Shown: piece after piece, positions 53,802 through 62,262 of the stretch
Numbering within the stretch: the stretch's first letter is position 1
How the letters are laid out: every line of letters begins with the position of its first letter
Assembly (NCBI GenBank): GCA_030442035.1
Contig: JAUJEA010000004.1
Span: 434,001-498,000 of the forward strand
Length of the DNA stretch: 64,000 nucleotides
Direction: 5' to 3'
Source: Splendidivirga corallicola
GTDB lineage: Bacteria; Bacteroidota; Bacteroidia; Cytophagales; Cyclobacteriaceae
Made by a program: the position numbers and the translations under genes
Notes under the pieces: model-generated
The model's input: only the letters and a program-made list of their open reading frames with translations
The model's database searches: none
What the model was told of the DNA's origin: nothing

Positions 53802-53858
53802 GAACATGTAGCCAAATTGATAAGGCGATGGTCTGAAAAACCTTTAGATGCATGTTCT
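53802..53858 (+). tRNA. tRNA-like element lacking a T arm
   Basis: GAACATG (53802-53808) pairs perfectly with CATGTTC (53851-53857). TA, a D arm GCC/GGC (53811-53813 with 53824-53826) and an anticodon arm ATGGT/ACCTT (53828-53832 with 53840-53844, one T-T mismatch) follow, with loop CTGAAAA. The text TAGCCAA...TAAGGC...GGTCTG.AAAACCTTTA resembles bacterial tRNA-Cys, including U at the discriminator position, but the anticodon would be GAA. Only six bases stand between the anticodon arm and acceptor strand, so the T arm and variable loop are absent. It may be a decayed tRNA or a functional tRNA mimic. Confidence 0.4.
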
Positions 53859-54332
53859 CAAGCCAAAAAAAATAAAATTTGATCTCAAGACTCTTAAATT
53901 TCACGATAGTGCGTATGGAAAAATCTTCTTGAACTTTTTAAACTGTATCTATTCAGATAGTCCCCATTACCCCTTTGCAATTGATGCACCTTTAATAGAA
54001 CCTAATAGGCGAGAAGCTTTAAATTATTTGATTAAAAAACTGAATGCATCTGAAGTATACTATTTCGAAATGACTTGTAAAGATCAGGATTTATGGGAAA
54101 ACAGATTAATCGCAAAGAGGAGAAATATTGATTACGAAATATTGGTTAGATATAGACAAGACTTTGTTCCTTCCAATCCGAATGAAAATTTGTTTAAAGA
54201 ACAAAAAAATGGTCAATAGCCAAAATTGACACTTCAAGAAACTCTTGGAATATATATGGTACATTTTCTAGTCATTCAAATTCTTCGCTTCGTAAACTAA
54301 CTGAGAAATTAAATGAAATTGAAAGGAAATAA
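53848..54332 (+). pseudogene. Frameshifted small gene of unknown function
   Basis: An open frame from ATG 53848 gives 123 residues (HVLKPKKIKFDLKTLKFHDS, DAPLIEPNRREALNYLIKK, ENRLIAKRRNIDYEILV) and stops at 54219. From the A7 run at 54203-54209 the +1-shifted frame continues with WSIAKIDTSRNSWNIYGTFS and LRKLTEKLNEIERK to a TAA at 54330. The second part has good coding character, so one base has probably been lost from the A run in a gene of about 161 codons. Its start overlaps the tRNA-like element, so the true start may have been lost too. No family recognised. Confidence 0.5.
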
Positions 54333-54431
54333 TACTTCAACAATATCAGAATCTCTTGATCTGGAGAATTACAAAATGATCGGCTCTTAGATAATTTGGA
54401 CAGTGAATTCCTTCGTCACATAATTATTCCG

Positions 54432-54896
54432 ATGTCTATCATCCACTATGTTAGTTTCAGATATTTTGATGCTAACCAAAGACTGCCGGTTTCCTATCAA
54501 GTCCATTTGGCAACTACCTATGAAAAATTCATGAGTTTTGGATGGTGCAGTAAGAGTTTGAATTACAGAAATAGAAAAAGAGAAAATGAGAAGAAATCAC
54601 AAAACGGATTTTCTAAGTTCTTTTCTCCAAATAGGTTCTATTTAACTCTTATTTTGCTTAATATGATTGTATTTGGAACCTTATCTTATAATCACGTAAA
54701 TTTTTCTTGGACTGACTTAAAAAATTTCCTAGAAATAATTGTTTCCATATGTTTTATTGTATTGTCACTTATAGTTGTAAAGCAGATTTTTAGATATCCA
54801 AAATGGTCCATCTTTTCAAAGACAAATATGAGAAATGGCAGAATGTTCTTGAAAAAACTGAAAATAACGAATAATAAACGCCTTGCATTCTGTTAG
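54432..54896 (+). CDS. Small membrane protein, unknown
   Basis: The frame opens at TTG 54396, but the first ATG is at 54432, giving about 154 residues. A soluble N-terminus (SIIHYVSFRYFDANQRLP) is followed by two adjacent transmembrane helices (about 75-95, FYLTLILLNMIVFGTLSYNH; about 107-130, IIVSICFIVLSLIVVKQIF) and a basic C-terminus. No ribosome site or family recognised; AT-rich like its neighbours. It may be a remnant of a longer gene. Confidence 0.45.
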   Translation: MSIIHYVSFRYFDANQRLPVSYQVHLATTYEKFMSFGWCSKSLNYRNRKRENEKKSQNGFSKFFSPNRFYLTLILLNMIVFGTLSYNHVNFSWTDLKNFLEIIVSICFIVLSLIVVKQIFRYPKWSIFSKTNMRNGRMFLKKLKITNNKRLAFC

Positions 54897-55109
54897 TAGC
54901 ACTCTTAAAATAATAGAATCGAAAATAAGTGTAAGAACTTGCTGCTTACTTTAACGAAAGAAAAAATGGAATAGACTAAGAAGCCCAATGGCAAAGTCCC
55001 GAATGATATACCCTGAACAGTAGGGATCTGCATATAGTTTAATCTAAAAAACAAGTTCATAATAAGGGAATAATAGATTATTTATACTTACTTATTCGTA
55101 GTATTCAAA

Positions 55110-56189
55110 ATGAAAAAGAAATTTTCAATAACTATTATACTCTTATTGCTTGTATTGGTTGAAGCATTTTCCAATGGGATGTTTTATTCTACTGCTAAAA
55201 GCGGTGTATTGATAACAGAACCATTTGCCAAAGCCTATTGTAATATCACGCACGAGAACTTATTCATTGATCTTAGACCGCTTGCAAACAATGGAGATGC
55301 CATCATCTTTGCCGAATATGAGCTTTATGTTGAAAAACCTGTTGACTCACTTCTGTTTCTATTCGTGGCAGCTTCCATTATTTCTGATGGGATAATTATT
55401 GAGCTGGATGGAAATCCATTAAATATACAAATAGATAGATCGGGAAAATTATTATCTCAATTGAGAGAAACGACCGTCATCACTCCATGGGGAGAACCGG
55501 ATGGATATGGAAAGAAACCCGAATACTTCAAAGAAGAATATGTTTTCTGTAAGATGGATCTTATTGAAAAAAGGCAGCATAAACTGACCATTAAATACAA
55601 TGCCAGGACAACTGAAACTTTTCTTTATCAAAATGAATCAAAAACTGTGGTTCAAACCCTTTCCTATGCTTTGTACCCTGCTAAACATTGGAAGTCATTT
55701 GGAGGTTTGGATCTGGAAATAAGATATCCTGATGGATGGGAATTGAAAACGAACCTTCCATTGAATTTAAGTAAGGAGACCATTAATGAATTCTACACTG
55801 AAATTCCTGACGACTTTCTTCATATTCATATACGATTCCCTGAGAACAAAGCTAGTCTGTACCTTAACTTGTATGAATCAATCTTTGTGATTGCTTTATT
55901 GGCCATTTGCTACATGTTGATTGGAAAAATTTTGAAGAAAAAGTCCATATGGTATCGTGCATTTTGGTTATTCCTACTCGCCTTAGCGACCACCGTTGGT
56001 TATATGTTTTTGTTCCTTTATAAAGAAACATTCTTCAGGAAGTTCGTTACCGATGAAATAGTTTTTCCAAATGATAGGGCATATCTTATTTTTGCCAGTC
56101 CCATTCTTTTGGCAATTGTATTTATCTTGCTCATCTTTTTGACTTTTGTAAGAAGAACAATACAATTAAGAATATACCGTCGTGAATAA
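55110..56189 (+). CDS. Exported membrane protein of unknown family
   Basis: A 359-residue protein with a signal peptide (MKKKFSITIILLLLVLVEAF, cleavage near residue 22). A beta-rich periplasmic region (about 25-250, ENLFIDLRPLANNGDAIIFA; EYELYVEKPVDSLLFLF; HKLTIKYNARTTETF) precedes three C-terminal transmembrane helices (about 252-270, 285-305, 328-350). The soluble part resembles membrane proteins with an N-terminal beta domain that resists proteolysis, but I recognise no family. Stands alone between the accessory segment and the two-component genes. Confidence 0.65.
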   Translation: MKKKFSITIILLLLVLVEAFSNGMFYSTAKSGVLITEPFAKAYCNITHENLFIDLRPLANNGDAIIFAEYELYVEKPVDSLLFLFVAASIISDGIIIELDGNPLNIQIDRSGKLLSQLRETTVITPWGEPDGYGKKPEYFKEEYVFCKMDLIEKRQHKLTIKYNARTTETFLYQNESKTVVQTLSYALYPAKHWKSFGGLDLEIRYPDGWELKTNLPLNLSKETINEFYTEIPDDFLHIHIRFPENKASLYLNLYESIFVIALLAICYMLIGKILKKKSIWYRAFWLFLLALATTVGYMFLFLYKETFFRKFVTDEIVFPNDRAYLIFASPILLAIVFILLIFLTFVRRTIQLRIYRRE

Positions 56190-56423
56190 AACGGCTGTTA
56201 AGAAGATGCTCTTTGATGAAAATGGGTTAGCGAATACAATGATCGTGCATGATTCCTGAATTGAAAATAACCTGAGTATCTCATTCACAAACTTCCATCG
56301 CCAACGAATTTTTAACCACCTCCAAAGTCACCCATAAAAAGATTCTAACAACCAAAAGTATGATAAGTGGTCATGAAGCTTTAAGTTTAAGCTGGGACAG
56401 AGATATTATAAGAAACATCAATC

Positions 56424-57107
56424 ATGAAAATACTGCTGATAGAAGATGAGCAGCGTGTGTCTTCCTTCATTAAAAGAGGTTTGGAGGAACAGGGCCATGT
56501 AGTCGTACAGGCGTTTGACGGCACCATGGGATTGAAACTGGCATACCAGGAAGATTTTGATGTGATCATCCTCGATATTGTCATGCCCGGGATCAATGGT
56601 ATTGAGGTTTGTGATAAGCTGAAAAATGAATATGAGATAAGCACTCCCATATTGATGTTGACAGCCCTCGGGATGACGGATGATATTGTTTTAGGGCTTG
56701 AAACGGGTGCAGATGACTACCTGTCCAAGCCTTTTAAGTTCAAGGAATTACTTGCCCGCCTTAATGCATTGACAAGGAGGGGGACTACGAGCGGAGGCAA
56801 GAAAGATCCACATCTATTAAAAGTGCAGGACCTTGAAATGAATTTAAAGTCCAAAGAAGTTCATAGAAACGGGACTGAGATTGTCTTGACGGCAAGGGAG
56901 TTCAGGCTTTTGGAATACCTCCTTAAAAATAAGAACAGGGTCGTTTCGAGAACCAGTATCCTTGAAAATGTATGGGAAGTGGATTTTGACCTGGGCACTA
57001 ATGTAATTGATGTGTACATAAACTATTTGCGTAAGAAGATTGAACATGGATTTTCCTCCAAAATAATCAAAACAGTTATTGGAATGGGATACACCATTAA
57101 AGAATAG
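56424..57107 (+). CDS. OmpR/PhoB-family response regulator
   Basis: A 227-residue regulator. The receiver domain (1-120) has LLIEDEQRV, the phospho-acceptor Asp in FDVIILDIVMPGINGIEV, LMLTALG and YLSKPFKFKELLARL. The winged-helix domain (130-227) has LTAREFRLLEYLLKNKNRVV, WEVDFDLGTNVIDVYINYLR and TVIGMGYTIKE. It lies 3 bp upstream of the kinase gene. The 22-bp-period direct repeat upstream of the SulP gene is its probable binding site. Confidence 0.95.
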   Translation: MKILLIEDEQRVSSFIKRGLEEQGHVVVQAFDGTMGLKLAYQEDFDVIILDIVMPGINGIEVCDKLKNEYEISTPILMLTALGMTDDIVLGLETGADDYLSKPFKFKELLARLNALTRRGTTSGGKKDPHLLKVQDLEMNLKSKEVHRNGTEIVLTAREFRLLEYLLKNKNRVVSRTSILENVWEVDFDLGTNVIDVYINYLRKKIEHGFSSKIIKTVIGMGYTIKE

Positions 57108-57110
57108 CAT

Positions 57111-58463
57111 ATGACGATCAGTACCAGACTATCGCTGACATCTTCGATCATTGCAAGCACCATCTTTGTGGCGTTTGCTGTCACAATTTACTTGTTTTCA
57201 TCGAACTACCGGAAAAAGGATTTTCAGGAGAGATTAAAAGAAAGGGTGCTTGTTACTGAAAAGATATTCCTGGAAAAAGAATCATTTAGTCCTACTGAAC
57301 TGGAAAAAATCACCAACCAGTTTCTTCAAACATTACCGGAGGAGACTGAGGAGGTACTGGAGATCCAAAAGGGTATGATCCCGGAGTTTCAATATAACTA
57401 TCCGCAGGAAGTTAGAAATAAATTAGTTACTAACGAGACACTCAATTTTCAAGACGGCGAAGTGCAGGGGAGGAGCCGGATATTCCAGGTGAAGGGAAAA
57501 AACTACCTGGTGATTGTCACTGCAATGGACAAGGTGGGACTCGAGAATTTATCTTTTTTAAAGAACATCACGATCACGTTGGCATTGATTGGAATCCCTT
57601 TGATTTTTATTGGAAGCTTCATTATTACAAAAAGAGCCTTGCTCCCGATCTCAAAAAAAATTGATAAGGCAAACACCATCAGTGCTTCCAATCTGCATCA
57701 AAGATTGAGTGTATACAATCCAAACGATGAAATTGGAAAAATGGCCATTGCCTTTAACAAGGTACTGAACAGATTGGAGGCTTCCTTTGAAGCGCAAAAA
57801 TCCTTTATCAGGAATGCATCGCATGAAATAAAAAATCCCCTGACGGCTATCATGGGAGAAGCAGAGATAGCCGGCAGTAAGTCTCGGACAATAGAAGAAT
57901 ACAAGGAGTCTCTGAACACCATATTGCTTGAAGCCGAAACATTAAATGCCACAGTTAACAACCTTCTTCAGTTGTCTAAAGTTGAGGCAGACGAGGAAAA
58001 TATCCGGCATGAAACTGTCGAATTTGATGAGTTCCTGCATAAAATAAAAGAAAGCTTTGATTTCTTTAATCAGGAGAATCAGGTGTCGGTAAGGGTAGAC
58101 AATGGAACGGAAAAAGGAACCTATTCCATTGCCGGAAACAAGAGTTTGTTAAAAACAGCCATCATTAATTTACTGGACAACGCTTGCAAATTTTCAAATA
58201 ATGATGTTGTCGATGTAGCATTGACCCATAACCAAAACCAGCTATTATTAACCATAAAAGACAAAGGTATAGGTATCCTTCATGAGGATCTAAAGAAAAT
58301 CATAACGCCTTTTTTCCGAGGGAATAATGCCATGAAAATCAAGGGTTCCGGAATTGGATTGGCACTCAGCTCCAAGATAATCAGTCTTCACAAGGGAGTA
58401 TTGGAAGTACAATCCCAACTGGAAATTGGTACGGAAGTTCAAGTCAGACTTCCACTCATTTAA
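57111..58463 (+). CDS. HAMP-domain sensor histidine kinase
   Basis: A 450-residue inner-membrane kinase with a first transmembrane helix (about 10-30, SSIIASTIFVAFAVTIYLF), a periplasmic domain of about 120 residues and a second helix (about 150-170, ITITLALIGIPLIFIGSFII). HAMP (about 172-225, ANTISASNLHQRLSVYN), HisKA with NASHEIKNPLTAIMGE (phospho-acceptor His), and HATPase with NLLDNACKFSNND, DKGIGI and GSGIGLALSSKII follow. The ligand is not evident; partner of the OmpR-type regulator. Confidence 0.95.
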   Translation: MTISTRLSLTSSIIASTIFVAFAVTIYLFSSNYRKKDFQERLKERVLVTEKIFLEKESFSPTELEKITNQFLQTLPEETEEVLEIQKGMIPEFQYNYPQEVRNKLVTNETLNFQDGEVQGRSRIFQVKGKNYLVIVTAMDKVGLENLSFLKNITITLALIGIPLIFIGSFIITKRALLPISKKIDKANTISASNLHQRLSVYNPNDEIGKMAIAFNKVLNRLEASFEAQKSFIRNASHEIKNPLTAIMGEAEIAGSKSRTIEEYKESLNTILLEAETLNATVNNLLQLSKVEADEENIRHETVEFDEFLHKIKESFDFFNQENQVSVRVDNGTEKGTYSIAGNKSLLKTAIINLLDNACKFSNNDVVDVALTHNQNQLLLTIKDKGIGILHEDLKKIITPFFRGNNAMKIKGSGIGLALSSKIISLHKGVLEVQSQLEIGTEVQVRLPLI

Positions 58464-58477
58464 CATGATCTTTAAAT

Positions 58478-58534
58478 TCTAATCTCATTTTAATGTCAGT
58501 CTAAGTTCATCTTAATGCCGGCTATTTATCATTG
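58478..58534 (+). promoter_or_regulatory. OmpR-type direct repeat and promoter of the SulP operon
   Basis: Two 18-bp repeats, TCTAATCTCATTTTAATG (58478-58495) and TCTAAGTTCATCTTAATG (58500-58517), match at 15 of 18 positions with a 22-bp period, the spacing of tandem OmpR/PhoB sites. TATCATTG (58527-58534) is a near-consensus -7 box, and the second repeat occupies the -33 region, as expected for direct activation by the adjacent regulator. Confidence 0.6.
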
Positions 58535-58556
58535 TGGATAAATTGATTTATCTAAT

Positions 58557-60134
58557 ATGATGAAAAGCTCAAAATACAAAACAAAAAATTTCTTTTCGAA
58601 TGTAAAACAGGACCTGCCAGCTAGTATTGTGGTTTTCTTTGTGGCAGTGCCGTTGTGTCTTGGTATTGCATTAGCCAGTGGAGCACCGCTGTTCTCAGGG
58701 TTAATTGCAGGTATAGTTGGAGGCATTGTAGTAGGTGCTTTAAGTAATTCTCCATTGGGGGTCAGTGGCCCGGCAGCCGGATTAGCTGTAATTGTTTTGG
58801 CGTCAATTCAGTCTTTAGGTGCTTTTGAGATATTTCTTGTGGCTGTTGTGCTGGCCGGGATCATCCAGGTGGTACTCGGATTGTTAAAGGGTGGTATTAT
58901 AGGATATTATTTTCCTTCCTCTGTGATTAAAGGAATGTTAGCGGGGATTGGGATCATCATCTTTTTAAAACAAATTCCACACGCCTTCGGGTATGATGTG
59001 GATTATGAGGGTGATCTGTCGTTTCAACAGCTTAACGGTGAAAATACTTTCTCGGAGTTGATCAATATGCTGGACTACATCTCTCCGGGCGCAGTGATCG
59101 TAAGTATTATTTCATTGACTATTTTACTTACCTGGGATCTGTACTTCTCACATAAGCATAAGGTCTTTAAATTGGTTCAGGGACCATTGGTTGCAGTGGC
59201 AATGGGTATTGTTTATCAATTGGTTACTAGTGCCTTTTTTCCTGCCTATACCATTGAAAGTCAACACCTGGTAAGCGTTCCTGTTGCGGAAAGCTTTTCG
59301 GGATTTCTTAATCAATTTACATTTCCTGACTTTTCCTATGTACTAAGCTCGGAAGTTTGGGTGGTTGCCTTGACTATTGCTGTGGTTGCCAGCTTAGAAA
59401 CCCTGCTTTGTGTTGAAGCAACAGATAAACTGGATCCGCAAAAGCGTGTTACCAATACCAACCGGGAGTTGTTCGCTCAAGGTGGAGGCAATATCCTGTC
59501 GGGTTTGATTGGAGGATTACCCATAACACAGGTCATTGTTCGAAGTTCTGCCAACGTACAATCAGGTGGGCAAACGAGGCTATCCAGCATTTTGCATGGC
59601 ATGTTCCTTCTGATATGCGTAGCTCTTATCCCTGCCGTACTTAACATGATCCCATTGGCGGTATTGGCCTGTATCCTGTTTGTGGTAGGTTATAAGTTGG
59701 CCAAACCCAGCTTGTTCAAACATATGTACAAGCTTGGCTGGGATCAATTTGCACCATTTGTAATAACCATTTTGGGAATTGTGTTCACCGATCTGCTCAA
59801 AGGAATTGCTATGGGTTTCATTGTAAGTCTGGTAATACTACTGAGAAATAGCTTTAAGAATTCTCATTTTCTACATAAGGAAGTCATCAATAACGGGAGG
59901 AAAAAGGTGAAGATGACCCTGGCAGAGGAAGTTACTTTTATTAACAAAGGGGCTATTTTAAAGGCGTTGAATAACTTGCCTGCAGGGACCCAACTTACAA
60001 TCGATATGAGCAAATCAGTGGGTATTGATTATGATGTGCTGGAAATTATAGATAACTACAAAAATACCTCCGGAAACAAAGGTATAGAAGTAAAGCTTGT
60101 TAACAGGGGAGACCTGCAAACGGCAGATTATTAG
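58557..60134 (+). CDS. SulP-family anion transporter
   Basis: A 525-residue SulP (SLC26-like) transporter with 12-14 transmembrane segments (residues about 20-430) and a short C-terminal STAS domain (about 445-525, LPAGTQLTIDMSKSVGIDYD). Family marks include ASIVVFFVAVPLCLGIALAS, GPAAGLAVIVLASIQSLGA and GGLPITQVIVRSSANVQSGG. The adjacent beta-carbonic anhydrase suggests bicarbonate as the substrate, as in BicA and other SulP-carbonic-anhydrase pairs; sulfate cannot be excluded. Start ATG at 58557 or, equally, 58560. Confidence 0.92.
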   Translation: MMKSSKYKTKNFFSNVKQDLPASIVVFFVAVPLCLGIALASGAPLFSGLIAGIVGGIVVGALSNSPLGVSGPAAGLAVIVLASIQSLGAFEIFLVAVVLAGIIQVVLGLLKGGIIGYYFPSSVIKGMLAGIGIIIFLKQIPHAFGYDVDYEGDLSFQQLNGENTFSELINMLDYISPGAVIVSIISLTILLTWDLYFSHKHKVFKLVQGPLVAVAMGIVYQLVTSAFFPAYTIESQHLVSVPVAESFSGFLNQFTFPDFSYVLSSEVWVVALTIAVVASLETLLCVEATDKLDPQKRVTNTNRELFAQGGGNILSGLIGGLPITQVIVRSSANVQSGGQTRLSSILHGMFLLICVALIPAVLNMIPLAVLACILFVVGYKLAKPSLFKHMYKLGWDQFAPFVITILGIVFTDLLKGIAMGFIVSLVILLRNSFKNSHFLHKEVINNGRKKVKMTLAEEVTFINKGAILKALNNLPAGTQLTIDMSKSVGIDYDVLEIIDNYKNTSGNKGIEVKLVNRGDLQTADY

Positions 60135-60146
60135 AAAGCGCTGAAT

Positions 60147-61052
60147 ATGGAAGTGTTAAAAGGCAACCAGGGCTTTTGGATCAATGACAAAAAAATGTAT
60201 GGTATGAAAAAACAAAAGGTAAAAGCTAAATATAATTTATTGGTACTCATGGATTTTTCAATGGCTTCATACAGCGCTCTGCGATATGCCATTATGATAT
60301 CCAAATTAGTAAAGGCGAATATACGTGTATTTCATGTGGCAATTCCTGACGAAGTTATCACAAGTGAAAATCAGACCATTGCATTAAAGGCCATTAATTC
60401 ACGTGTGGTAAAAATTGAAGACAAATTAAGTCTGATCCATGAGATTGTCGCAACGGAAGGGATCTCGACAACTTATCAATATTCCTTTGGTAATATAATT
60501 AAGGAATTGAAAGCATATGTCGACTTCATCAATCCTGATTTAGTGATAGTTGGGAAAAAGAAAGAGAAACCCGGATTCTCCGGAAAGCTTACAGGTTACC
60601 TGTTGAACAAATATACTGGTTCATTGTTAATTGTAAACGAAGAAGAAAAGATTCAGCAGGATAAAGGTGTTCCTTTAAACAGGAATGGTGTTGAGACTTT
60701 GGAAAGGACTCGTTATCAGCCTGCGCTTGAGAATGTAAGGGATCCTATGCATTCCTTGTCATTTCTCAGTGCAGGACAATCTACTATGCAGGACGATCAA
60801 GTACATACGATGACCGGAGAGCTACCCATCAATGAAAAAGATTTCAATATTTACTCAGAAAATCAGGAGCGCTCGATTTTTTGCCAAAAGTTAATTCATT
60901 ATATTTCCAAAAAAAATATTGAAATGCTTTGTGTGGGTAGAGAAAAGCAAAAGAACTGGTTGCAAAATCTTTTTTTTGGCCAGAACACTACCATGTCCGA
61001 AGTCATTGAAAGAACAAATAGCCCAATATTGATAACGGGTCTTAATCGCTGA
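60147..61052 (+). CDS. Universal stress protein, tandem UspA domains
   Basis: A 301-residue cytoplasmic protein 12 bp after the SulP gene. The first UspA domain starts near residue 30 (YNLLVLMDFSMASYSALRYA) and ends about 175 with FSGKLTGYLLNKYTGSLLIV. The second half (about 205-301) is less well kept and ends MSEVIERTNSPILITG. The nucleotide-binding G-x2-G-x9-G-S/T pattern is incomplete. A start at residue 17 or 20 (MYGMKKQKV...) would also be acceptable, since residues 1-25 precede the domain. Probably modulates the transporter or survival under stress. Confidence 0.85.
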   Translation: MEVLKGNQGFWINDKKMYGMKKQKVKAKYNLLVLMDFSMASYSALRYAIMISKLVKANIRVFHVAIPDEVITSENQTIALKAINSRVVKIEDKLSLIHEIVATEGISTTYQYSFGNIIKELKAYVDFINPDLVIVGKKKEKPGFSGKLTGYLLNKYTGSLLIVNEEEKIQQDKGVPLNRNGVETLERTRYQPALENVRDPMHSLSFLSAGQSTMQDDQVHTMTGELPINEKDFNIYSENQERSIFCQKLIHYISKKNIEMLCVGREKQKNWLQNLFFGQNTTMSEVIERTNSPILITGLNR

Positions 61053-61092
61053 TCAAAGAACTAAATAGTAAAAGTTAATTGAAAAAATAAAT

Positions 61093-61716
61093 ATGAAAAC
61101 ACAAACCAAAGAATCACAAGCCACCATCACACCCGAAATAGCCTTGACAATGTTGAAAGATGGAAATCAGCGATTTCGGGACAGTTCAGCAGCCGATCGC
61201 AGCTTGATGCAACAAGTTCAGGAAACCAGTGGAGGACAATTCCCCTTCGCCGTGATATTAAGTTGCATTGATTCAAGGGTTTCATCAGAGTTGATTTTTG
61301 ATCAGGGCATAGGGGACATTTTTAGTGTTCGTATTGCCGGAAATTTTATCAATGAAGATATACTGGGATCAATGGAGTTCGCCTGTAAAGTAGCGGGCTC
61401 AAAATTGGTTTTAGTATTAGGCCATAGCAGTTGTGGGGCTATTAAAGGAGCCTGCGATGATGCCCAACTAGGAAACCTTACTGCTTTGATCAGTAAGCTG
61501 AAACCTGCAGTTGACGCGGTAAAAGAACCTGCCGAAAACAGAAATTCAAAGAATAGTGAATTTGTTGAAAAAGTGGCGCAGACCAATGTGGAATTCACAA
61601 TGGAAAACATTAAAAAACAAAGTCCCGTGTTGAAGGAAATGATTGATAACGGAGAAATCGCGTTGGTAGGGGGCATGTACGACGTGCACACGGGAGCCGT
61701 TGACTTTTATAATTAG
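61093..61716 (+). CDS. Beta-class carbonic anhydrase
   Basis: A 207-residue zinc enzyme interconverting CO2 and bicarbonate. The zinc ligands are visible: Cys-x-Asp-x-Arg in ILSCIDSRVSSELIFDQGIG and His-x2-Cys in VLVLGHSSCGAIKGACDD. IFSVRIAGNFI is also typical. It lacks a signal peptide, so it is cytoplasmic. Third gene of the SulP-Usp-carbonic anhydrase operon (40 bp after usp). Paired with a SulP transporter it would keep the bicarbonate supply balanced. Confidence 0.95.
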   Translation: MKTQTKESQATITPEIALTMLKDGNQRFRDSSAADRSLMQQVQETSGGQFPFAVILSCIDSRVSSELIFDQGIGDIFSVRIAGNFINEDILGSMEFACKVAGSKLVLVLGHSSCGAIKGACDDAQLGNLTALISKLKPAVDAVKEPAENRNSKNSEFVEKVAQTNVEFTMENIKKQSPVLKEMIDNGEIALVGGMYDVHTGAVDFYN

Positions 61717-62262
61717 TCATATTCTACAGATAAGGTTTATTCACAATGTCCAGGCTTAGTGCTCTGAAACTCTTGAGATAGAAGAGATAATCCACAACCG
61801 GAACTTATATACAGAGTACGGAAAAGAGCATAATTTAAGCCTGGACTTTATTCAAACAAATTGATTTGCAAGTTCATATTTCAATCAGCTGGATCCTGGT
61901 TCATCCGAATTGACCCTGAGACTGTTTTGGCATATTAAACTCTCCTCATTCAAACGCCATGGGTGATATTCCTTCTAACAAAATAACCTCCCCATCGCTT
62001 TAAGCTGTAATGACAGGCGCGATTCAGATGCTGCAAATGCTTCATCCTGATCACCCGTTAATGTCAAAAACAGTCTCTTAACCGCTTCCAACCCTCGTTT
62101 GAAATCATCCGTATTTTTTTATTAATTTGCTTATAAGGTTTTTATTTCTAGGAACTTAACGGAATACCTGATGGTCGGAGGGCACAAAACTCTGGGTTAA
62201 GTTCGAATGGTGGATTAAACACTTAAGTATTGGAGTGTGCAAGAAACAAATGAACACTGCTT
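61717..62262. other. 546-bp intergenic region with a structured element
   Basis: Between the carbonic anhydrase and AraC-type genes. Holds the two-part inverted repeat 61748-61846 described separately. From 61847 to 62262 I see no gene, strong hairpin or clear promoter. Confidence 0.5.
61748..61846 (+). ncRNA. Candidate structured RNA or long terminator
   Basis: GTCCAGGCTTA (61748-61758) pairs perfectly with TAAGCCTGGAC (61836-61846). Inside it TGCTCT (61760-61765) pairs with AGAGCA (61825-61830), leaving a small asymmetric loop. Within the 59-nt centre a hairpin CTCTT (61770-61774)/AAGAG (61782-61786) and a CCG/CGG pairing (61798-61800 with 61819-61821) are possible, so a multi-branched fold can form. 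It begins 32 nt after the carbonic anhydrase stop and ends in a weak TTTATT. It could be a 3' UTR element or a small RNA. Confidence 0.35.

Noticed and set aside
53770-53858. Permuted or split tRNA made from the 3' fragment and the following tRNA-like element
   Set aside because: The acceptor strands do not match (TACCTCC against GAACATG), and the second element already has its own paired acceptor.
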